This document shows positions 60,701 to 64,000 of a stretch of 64,000 nucleotides of DNA, piece after piece. The stretch is from Lepisosteus oculatus (lineage: Eukaryota; Chordata; Actinopteri; Semionotiformes; Lepisosteidae): NCBI RefSeq assembly GCF_040954835.1, contig NC_090706.1:37395148-37459147 (forward strand), given 5' to 3'. How positions within the stretch are numbered: the first letter of the stretch is position 1; the number at the start of each line of letters is the position of its first letter. The notes beneath the pieces were generated by a model. It made no database searches and was not told the origin of the DNA. It saw only the letters and a program-made list of their open reading frames with translations. Both the position numbers and the translations under genes were made by a program.

Positions 60701-63387
60701 AACCGCAGCTCCATCGTGCAGGCGGCGCAGCAGGCCCCAGAGGACAGCAGCCGGACCCCTGTGTGCGCAGCCTGCAGCAAGATCATCAGGTGGGTCTCCA
60801 GCCGGAGAGACCGCGTGCTTGATCTGGAACTGTCCTCTTTCCCTTGGCACAGTTTTGCTGTGCTGGTAGGCGCTCCAGAGATCGTGCGGATCATTTTTTG
60901 CCATTTCATCCCTTGACGTATGTAAGCTCAAGGTGGCAGGATGCAGATGCATGTTGCATTTGTTTGTGTAGACTAATGTTGATTTCATATTCATGATATG
61001 TTTGGACAATTTTTATTTTTGCAGTAATACCCTAATAAAATGGAAAACAAATTGAGTAGTACACCAGTAGTACACCAGTAGTACACCAGTATTTAAGATT
61101 CAAGGCTTTCTTTGTCTGGTTGCACTTTCAAAAGTTCCTTGAGAGGCATGACATAACCTTTGTCTTAGCACTGGATCATACCTTTGATGTGGACCATTTT
61201 AGGACTAGATGCTGGAGAATTACGGTGATTTTTTTTTTTTGATTGAGAAATCAATCCATCTTCACCTGTACGGCTTTAGAAGTTCCTTCCTGAGGTGAAT
61301 TTGTTTCCCCCCTCTTTCCCTTTTCACTGACTCTATACCTATTCCTGTCTGACAGGGGCCGGTATCTGGTGGCTCTTGGTCGCTCCTGGCACCCTGAAGA
61401 GTTCACCTGCTCCCAGTGTAAGGTGGTCCTGGAGGAGGGGGGTTTCTTTGAGGAAAGGGGGTCCATCTTATGCACCAAGTGTTACGATAGTCGCTACGCA
61501 CCCAACTGTGCCAAATGCAAGAAGATCATCACTGGTGTGAGTGTTTTTTTTAATTGTACCATCCGATTGAAGACTAGTACTACTTTTTCTTTCAGTGAAT
61601 AAATGACGTATTTTAACTTTAAGGTGTTTTTTGCACATATACAACATTTTAGGAAATGTATCCCTTGTTCAGCAGTTTGGATAAGGGAATCGGCTAAATT
61701 AATCAATCTTACAGTCATGATCATTTTTGGTCAGTGCATTTAAGTACTTTGAGATTAGCATGAAAGCCCAGTACTTTCTATTAACCACAGTTATGATGGA
61801 TGGAGATGTCATGCCAGCTATTAACTGGATACACCCTTATCATGACCCTCTGACCTGTCTAATGTAACTTCCTAGAGGTGAGGTTATAAGTTGTTGTGCT
61901 TAAAGTCAGGAGGTGCTCTTTTTTTAGCAATAGCGGCATGAGGTTGCAGTAACTATACCGTTATGAACTTTTTCAATAAGATGTAATGTTAACCTGGAGC
62001 TACGTGTGCTTGCAGCTGGACTGAACAGAATCTTGGATTTGTCCACTGCTGTTATTCATTAAGTTTTAATGTACAGTACACTTTGTGCACTCTGTCATAC
62101 AGGAGATCATGCATGCCCTCAAGATGACCTGGCATGTGCACTGCTTCATATGTGCAGCTTGCAAGATTCCCATCAGGAACAAAGCCTTCTACATGGAGGA
62201 GGGAGAGCCATATTGTGAGAAAGGTAAGCTTCCTCCCTGGGTGCGATGAAAACAAGACGTCTCCACACTCTTTCAAGGACATCTCTTCATTAACTGCATG
62301 ACTGCCTGGAAAGCTTAGCTTGATTAACAGTTTAAAAGATGTAATGAAGTTTTGTGTTTTGCTCCCGCATAACACTTGGGCAAAATAAAGTCTGTGTTCT
62401 GTTTGGTTACTACTTGTGTACCTGTATTTTTCCCATCTGATGTCTCTGGCCAAGTTGTGTGACAGATTGCCAGTATCTTCATTAACCTCTAATGACAGAA
62501 TTGAATTTAGCCATTTTAAAATGTTACTAAAACCTTTTATTTGAATTTCATTTTGCTGAAGATTCCTATTTTCTAGCTTTTAAACAAAAACATGAGCCCA
62601 GCAATTTTTGTAAGTTATGATACTCTGTTGAAGAGAACAGTGCAGGCTCAGCACCTGAAATTGCAGTTTTAACAAGAAAAGATTGTAAATCACACTCCTT
62701 AAGTGCTAGAGACATTCCAAGACTTTTTCATGTTACAATATTGAGAAACTCGGGCATACATTTAAGCTTCACTGTTTGTATCAATTTAGCTTTTCCTTAA
62801 AATGTATCACTGACTCTGCATTTTGTAGGCAGTTTCTCTAATCTAAGTTGACTTTTTCTGACATGGTTAGATTTATCATTCTTTGTGTCTTTTGGGACTC
62901 AGTCACACTTTCTTGTAATAAGGTATCTTCTGGCATTATAGCGGAGGCTTTTGAATGAATTATTATCTTTACAGACTACGAGAAGATGTTTGGCACTAAA
63001 TGTCATGGTTGCGACTTCAAGATTGATGCAGGAGACCGTTTTCTTGAGGCTCTTGGTTACAGCTGGCATGACACTTGCTTCGTCTGTGCAGTAAGTCATT
63101 TTGATTCATCAACAACTGTTTTGCTGGACAGGCGCTCTCAGTGCAAGGGGTCCTAATTTTTTAAAAAGGTGCAGATTAAAAATAAAGTAACTGAATGACC
63201 TTGCTGCAAACATTTGCAAAGCTTCTTTCCTTGTTTTGGCATTCTTTATGCATTTGTTCCATTAATCTGCCATCTCTTTGTCTTCTGTTTGATGCCTCAG
63301 ATATGCCAGATCAATTTGGAAGGGAAGACTTTTTACTCCAAGAAAGACAAGCCCCTTTGCAAGACCCATGCCTTCTCACATGTTTAA
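21666..63387 (+). CDS. PDLIM7: PDLIM7 (Enigma/LMP), PDZ and LIM domain protein 7
   Basis: Cytoskeletal adaptor of actin stress fibres and Z-discs; the PDZ binds tropomyosin/alpha-actinin-type partners, and the LIM domains bind kinases and other proteins (family knowledge). The default join is 21666-21761, 35171-35322, 43008-43038, 44798-44988, 52833-52993, 53626-53662, 59006-59085, 60555-60789, 61356-61536, 62103-62223, 62975-63090, 63301-63387. It is phase-consistent and gives 495 aa (human about 457). PDZ is at ~3-84 with PWGF at 13-16. A variable linker carries [11 protein letters not shown] and the [17 protein letters not shown] block. LIM1 starts at C320, LIM2 at C379, LIM3 at C438, and the protein ends AFSHV. 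LIM1 has HPEE where most LIM domains have HxxC, as in other Enigma proteins. PDLIM7 is preferred over PDLIM5 and LDB3 because of [17 protein letters not shown] and the LIM sequences. Optional exons are listed separately. Confidence 0.93.
24372..24385 (+). repeat. C14 homopolymer
   Basis: Run of 14 C inside the first long PDLIM7 intron. Confidence 0.9.
25725..25775 (+). repeat. Fish dispersed repeat fragment (AGCAGATGCTTT... type)
   Basis: TTCACATTTATTAAATCAGC, then AGATGCTTTGATCCAAAGTG, matches the start of a repeat widespread in fish genomes. Only the first ~50 bases are clear; the following 280 bases may be its degenerate remainder. Confidence 0.45.
28602..28630. repeat. Inverted repeat, 9-bp perfect arms
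   Basis: TACACTCCC (28602-28610) and GGGAGTGTA (28622-28630), 11-base loop, in a very AT-rich stretch. Confidence 0.7.
30109..30129 (+). repeat. T21 homopolymer
   Basis: Run of 21 T, probably an old minus-strand poly-A tail or slippage product. Confidence 0.9.
31221..31240. repeat. 20-bp near-continuous palindrome
   Basis: GAACCTGTT, GG, AACAGGTTC: perfect 9-bp arms with a 2-base centre. It could be a dimeric transcription-factor site; the factor is unknown. Confidence 0.6.
31975..32105 (-). repeat. Fish dispersed repeat fragment with degenerate tRNA-like part
   Basis: GAGCCAATGGAGTAAAATAC, CTTGCTCAAGATGCTTGCCC, then a CAGCCTACCAGTTAAAAGCT-type block, follow the order of the common fish GGAGCAAT...CTTGCTCAAGGGCAC repeat. 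Heavily mutated. Confidence 0.4.
35171..35322 (+). CDS. PDLIM7: PDLIM7 exon, PDZ second part
   Basis: Acceptor GTTTGACAG|CTG, donor AGCAG|GTACTG, 152 bp. Encodes [20 protein letters not shown], then [18 protein letters not shown]..., completing the PDZ fold. Ends with two bases of a split Arg codon. Confidence 0.93.
36945..37290 (+). repeat. tRNA-headed SINE with L2-like core
   Basis: Degenerate tRNA head with a B-box-like GGATTCGATCTGAGCC, then GTCTGTATGGAGTTTTTTGT, CTTTCCTCCCATATCCCAAA, GTAGGTTAGACAG and TTAAATTGTTCCAG, in the order of the common fish SINE core. The 3' end carries TCCTGCCTTGGACCTTGC, a remnant of the L2-type tail. Confidence 0.6.
37940..37964 (+). repeat. A25 homopolymer
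   Basis: Run of 25 A directly before the next SINE fragment; could be a retroposition tail or slippage. Confidence 0.9.
38000..38185 (+). repeat. tRNA-headed SINE, second copy
   Basis: GGTGGATAATGCTAGTGCTT, then the B-box TCCTGGGTTCGATTCTGGCC, then TTCTCCATGCATTTGCATCC. It resembles a tRNA locally but has no cloverleaf, so it is a SINE head. Confidence 0.55.
40654..40683. repeat. Perfect hairpin, 13-bp arms, 4-base loop
   Basis: CTGTATAAAAGCT, CAGT, AGCTTTTATACAG. Both arms are identical by base pairing. Each arm also contains a TATA-like TATAAAAG on opposite strands. Confidence 0.8.
41021..41039 (+). repeat. (CA)n microsatellite
   Basis: About nine CA units inside a PDLIM7 intron. Confidence 0.85.
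43008..43038 (+). CDS. PDLIM7: PDLIM7 31-bp exon linking PDZ to linker
   Basis: Acceptor TTTTTTCTTTCAG|AGC, donor CAGAAG|GTAAGAT. Its first base completes the split Arg; it then reads [10 protein letters not shown], matching in position and pattern the short segment after the PDZ in human PDLIM7 (AQPVQ...QK). Restores phase 0. Confidence 0.88.
43039..44797. other. PDLIM7 intron (1.8 kb)
   Basis: AT-rich, no repeat or exon recognised. Confidence 0.5.
44798..44988 (+). CDS. PDLIM7: PDLIM7 linker exon with the [10 protein letters not shown] motif
   Basis: Acceptor TTTTTATTCAG|GAG, donor CAATGG|GTAGGTG, 191 bp. Encodes [20 protein letters not shown], then NKMPRPF and, near the end, [13 protein letters not shown] and LQQHNG. 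The [10 protein letters not shown] part is the conserved linker block of PDLIM7 (human YTFAPSVSLNK). Ends with two bases (GG) of a Gly codon. Confidence 0.92.
46415..46690 (-). repeat. Fish dispersed repeat, tRNA-like B box on minus strand
   Basis: ATCACTTTATTGGCCATATA, CACCCCTGGAGCAGTTGGGG, then CCTGGGATACGAACCGGTAA and CCTTCCAGCAACAGGCGCAG follow the order of a repeat very common in fish. In reverse, GGTTCGTATCCC fits the polymerase III B box. Confidence 0.6.
49176..49196 (+). CDS. PDLIM7: Candidate PDLIM7 microexon A (21 bp)
   Basis: Excellent acceptor (CTCTCTCATCCTGCAG) and donor AAGTCA|GTAAGC bracket 21 bases. It enters after the two-base overhang of exon 44988 and leaves with the same overhang, adding seven residues (GWSLMTS register) without changing the frame. 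The long pyrimidine tract upstream (49141-49171) supports it. No homologue known to me. Confidence 0.45.
49873..49923 (+). CDS. PDLIM7: Candidate PDLIM7 microexon B (51 bp)
   Basis: A long CT-rich tract (49795-49865) leads to ACGAATAG|GGT, and the donor is GGCCAA|GTAAGAT. In the phase set by exon 44988 it reads [17 protein letters not shown] and exits in the same phase, so it is a frame-neutral cassette of 17 codons. It is stop-free only in frames that include the correct one. Not seen by me in mammalian PDLIM7. Confidence 0.5.
50042..50630 (+). repeat. Full-length 5S-rRNA-headed SINE with (ATT)n tail
   Basis: The head (50050-50165) matches 5S rRNA: CATATCACCCTG, GAAGCTAAGCAGG, GAGCCTGGTCAGTACCTGGA, TGGGAGACC. 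A ~400-bp body follows (GTGGTCCATGTGGGTCCTAA, GATGAGACGTAAAACCGAGG), then CCTGTAAAGCGCTTTGAGTG and CGCTATATAAGTGTAAGCAA, ending in (ATT)n at about 50611-50626. It is nearly identical to the 17-kb copy in the shared part. Because the head carries the 5S internal promoter, this is a SINE3-type element. Confidence 0.85.
52833..52993 (+). CDS. PDLIM7: PDLIM7 linker exon with the [13 protein letters not shown] block
   Basis: Acceptor TTTAATGGCTGTCCAG|CTC, donor GACTTCA|GTAAGTC, 161 bp. It completes the Gly codon, then reads [20 protein letters not shown], then [15 protein letters not shown] and [16 protein letters not shown]. The last part is the best-conserved linker block of Enigma proteins. Its start was chosen because phase and pyrimidine tract agree; an AG at 52858-52859 is in the same phase but has a weak tract. 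Leaves one base over. Confidence 0.88.
52994..53625. other. PDLIM7 intron (0.6 kb)
   Basis: No repeat or exon recognised. Confidence 0.5.
53626..53662 (+). CDS. PDLIM7: PDLIM7 37-bp exon ([12 protein letters not shown])
   Basis: Acceptor GGCTCTCTCAG|TGC, donor GTCCAG|GTAAGTC. Completes Met, then [11 protein letters not shown], almost the same as human MQDPDEEHLKKS. Ends with AG, and is followed either by the terminal exon at 54199 or by exon 59006. Confidence 0.92.
53663..54198. other. Intron before the alternative terminal exon (0.5 kb)
   Basis: AT-rich; ends in a strong CT-rich tract (54140-54197). No exon recognised inside. Confidence 0.5.
54199..54295 (+). CDS. PDLIM7: PDLIM7 alternative terminal exon (LIM-less short isoform)
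   Basis: A long CT-rich tract and CATTTTAG|GGA acceptor precede it. In the phase of exon 53662 it reads [18 protein letters not shown], then [14 protein letters not shown] and TGA at 54293-54295. This matches the RLRDWHH-type C-terminus of the LIM-less isoforms of the Enigma subfamily (PDLIM7, PDLIM5/ENH, LDB3/Cypher). Joined to the preceding exons it gives a 254-aa PDZ-linker protein without LIM domains. Such forms can compete with full-length protein at actin sites (family knowledge, inferred here). Confidence 0.85.
54400..54405 (+). terminator. Polyadenylation signal for the short PDLIM7 isoform
   Basis: AATAAA about 105 bases after the TGA of the alternative terminal exon, followed by A- and then GT-containing sequence. 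Consistent with a short 3' UTR. Confidence 0.5.
57482..57500 (+). repeat. A19 homopolymer
   Basis: Run of 19 A immediately before the CR1-like fragment. Confidence 0.9.
57515..57790. repeat. Old CR1-like LINE 3' fragment, second copy
   Basis: AGAATTCTAAATGGGGTCTC, CTTAGAAACTTAAACTGTTT, GCCCTTTTTATTGCCTCTTC, ACATTGTCTGGAAGATTAAA follow the order of the distal half of the family seen at 12.6 kb. Highly diverged. Confidence 0.4.
58563..58583 (+). repeat. C21 homopolymer
   Basis: Run of 21 C inside the PDLIM7 intron, 420 bases before exon 59006. Confidence 0.9.
59006..59085 (+). CDS. PDLIM7: PDLIM7 linker exon (Ala/Thr-rich)
   Basis: Acceptor GCTTTCCTTCACAG|CCA, donor GTGGAG|GTAAGG, 80 bp. Reads [21 protein letters not shown], then AHKPGG. 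It changes the overhang from two bases to one, which the LIM1-opening exon at 60555 requires. Low-complexity linker as in mammals. Confidence 0.87.
59433..59460. repeat. Perfect hairpin, 12-bp arms, 4-base loop
   Basis: TTACTGGTACTT, TAAC, AAGTACCAGTAA, 53 bases upstream of the candidate cassette exon at 59514. Confidence 0.8.
59514..59648 (+). CDS. PDLIM7: Candidate PDLIM7 cassette exon (135 bp), possibly undescribed
   Basis: Acceptor TTGTTAAATTGCAG|TTA (moderate tract) and donor GATGG|GTGAGC bracket 135 bp that fit the one-base overhang of exon 59085 and leave the same overhang for exon 60555. In that frame all 44 whole codons are open: [19 protein letters not shown], then [18 protein letters not shown]. 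It has five or more Cys/His residues in a C...HCxxC...HC pattern that could bind zinc, but it is not a LIM domain. I know no homologue. It is neither required nor excluded by the rest of the gene. Confidence 0.4.
59649..60554. other. PDLIM7 intron ending in a C19 tract (0.9 kb)
   Basis: AT-rich until the C19 run at 60525-60543, which is part of the next acceptor. Confidence 0.5.
60525..60543 (+). repeat. C19 homopolymer forming an acceptor polypyrimidine tract
   Basis: Nineteen C followed by TCTCTTTTTAG, the acceptor of the exon at 60555. Confidence 0.9.
60555..60789 (+). CDS. PDLIM7: PDLIM7 exon with the PPWVTDP block, opening LIM1
   Basis: Acceptor TCTCTTTTTAG|CCA, donor ATCAG|GTGGGT, 235 bp. 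Reads [57 protein letters not shown], then [11 protein letters not shown]. Human PDLIM7 has the matching PPWAVDPAFAERYAPDKTS and [16 protein letters not shown]320 and C323 are the first zinc ligands of LIM1. Confidence 0.94.
61055..61091 (+). repeat. Tandem repeat, 11-bp unit
   Basis: AGTAGTACACC repeated three times plus AGTA, without mismatches. Confidence 0.9.
61356..61536 (+). CDS. PDLIM7: PDLIM7 exon, LIM1 second part and start of LIM2
   Basis: Acceptor CCTGTCTGACAG|GGG, donor ACTGGT|GTGAGT, 181 bp. Encodes [35 protein letters not shown], then [20 protein letters not shown]. The HPEE replaces the usual HxxC ligand pattern, which is normal for this family. C379 and C382 open LIM2. Ends in phase 0. 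Confidence 0.95.
62103..62223 (+). CDS. PDLIM7: PDLIM7 exon, LIM2
   Basis: Acceptor CTGTCATACAG|GAG, donor GAAAG|GTAAGC, 121 bp. [20 protein letters not shown] carries the H, C, C, C ligands; then [20 protein letters not shown]. Nearly identical to the mammalian protein. Confidence 0.95.
62975..63090 (+). CDS. PDLIM7: PDLIM7 exon, end of LIM2 and start of LIM3
   Basis: Acceptor TATCTTTACAG|ACT, donor TGTGCA|GTAAGT, 116 bp. Completes D429 (last LIM2 ligand), then [20 protein letters not shown] and the LIM3 core ...[10 protein letters not shown]. Confidence 0.95.
63301..63387 (+). CDS. PDLIM7: PDLIM7 last exon, end of LIM3
   Basis: Acceptor [35 protein letters not shown], then KTHAFSHV and TAA at 63385-63387. 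The C-terminus AFSHV is diagnostic for PDLIM7. Confidence 0.95.
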   Translation: MCQINLEGKTFYSKKDKPLCKTHAFSHV

Positions 63388-64000
63388 AGCATCTCTTCAG
63401 TTTGTGTGGTAAATAAACCTGACGGGCACAGGAGCAAAATGAGATGCCGAAAAAGACTGTGCCATCATCTTAACCCATCTAACAACTCTCTCTTCTCCAC
63501 ACTGCCATTGAAACAAGAGGGGCAGTTTTCACCTTCTGTTGCCTGATCCTGACTGCATTGTTTTTGCACTCTTGTCATGCAGAGATTACTGGAGGAGAAA
63601 CATGGATACTCTTTCCAAATAGTAATGATACTATTTCAAGAATGGCATCATTATTTTAATTTTAATAATTCTCCATAAATACCAGCCACTTGTACTTTAG
63701 TTAAAATCACTTTACAGGCAGAACAAGAGCTACTGCATGAGAAAAGTTATTCAAGGTATTTTCTGCGTGGTAAGATGTTTTTTCTATAGTTTTGAGATTC
63801 GTCCCTTATCTAAAAGGACTTTTTTCACCCTTGATTTGAAACCTAGATCCTCTTAAACTATGAAAGGCTCAAAGGCAAAGTAATTATATCAGGGAAAATG
63901 TAATTGGTGCTTGATGTATGATTATTTTAAAAAATCCCAGGCTAGATCAAACTTTGCTGTAATCAGGTTGTTTGATTGGGATTGAATCAAAGTCAAATAC
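63388..64000 (+). other. PDLIM7 3' UTR and flank
   Basis: A perfect AATAAA at 63412-63417 is only 25 bases after the stop, perhaps too close to be the main signal. The remaining sequence is AT-rich and shows no gene. The true 3' end may lie beyond the window. Confidence 0.4.

Noticed and set aside
21663..63387. Assignment as PDLIM5 or LDB3 rather than PDLIM7
   Set aside because: [10 protein letters not shown] in the [31 protein letters not shown] and the C-terminus AFSHV all fit PDLIM7 and not the paralogues.
63412..63417. AATAAA 25 bases after the PDLIM7 stop as the main poly-A signal
   Set aside because: Too close to the stop to be convincing and lacks a clear GU-rich element; kept only as a remark in the 3' UTR entry.

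Overview
The window is vertebrate nuclear DNA, most likely from a ray-finned fish. Genes are split by GT-AG introns with long AT-rich intergenic stretches. Dispersed repeats of types common in fish genomes are scattered through it: 5S-rRNA-headed SINEs, tRNA-headed SINEs with an L2-like core or tail, and CR1-like LINE remnants. The exact species cannot be read from the sequence. The CR1-like and 5S-SINE content would fit a non-teleost such as a gar or bowfin, but that is a guess.

Three genes are supported. (1) HIGD2A, a mitochondrial cytochrome c oxidase assembly/respirasome factor, lies on the minus strand (6-2027, two coding exons, coding part complete at 117 aa). (2) An intact 358-aa rhodopsin-class GPCR of the P2Y/LPA/PAR type lies on the plus strand (4347-5423, one coding exon). 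(3) PDLIM7 (Enigma), a PDZ-LIM actin/Z-disc adaptor, fills about 19.7-63.4 kb on the plus strand. It could be assembled exon by exon: the default join of 12 coding exons is phase-consistent and encodes 495 aa (PDZ, linker, three LIM domains). In human, HIGD2A and PDLIM7 both sit in 5q35, so the pairing looks like conserved synteny.

Layout: 1-2.2 kb HIGD2A with a SINE in its intron and a compact CCAAT/GC-box/CRE promoter; 4.3-5.4 kb GPCR; 5.6-6.2 kb a possible solo LTR; 6.2-13.1 kb intergenic with old repeats; 13.7-13.9 kb a CRE+TATA promoter with a short coding first exon that can splice in frame to PDLIM7; 19.67-19.75 kb a second TATA promoter with a non-coding first exon; 21.7-63.4 kb PDLIM7 coding exons and introns; 63.4-64 kb its 3' UTR or flank.

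The most interesting parts are inside PDLIM7: an alternative terminal exon (54199-54295) that gives a LIM-less 254-aa isoform, two phase-neutral candidate microexons (49176-49196, 49873-49923), and a phase-neutral, stop-free 135-bp candidate cassette exon (59514-59648) just downstream of a perfect hairpin. There are also two possible promoters of very different architecture and a C19 tract that forms the acceptor of the exon opening LIM1. No CRISPR, operon-type or phage system is present, nor would one be expected.
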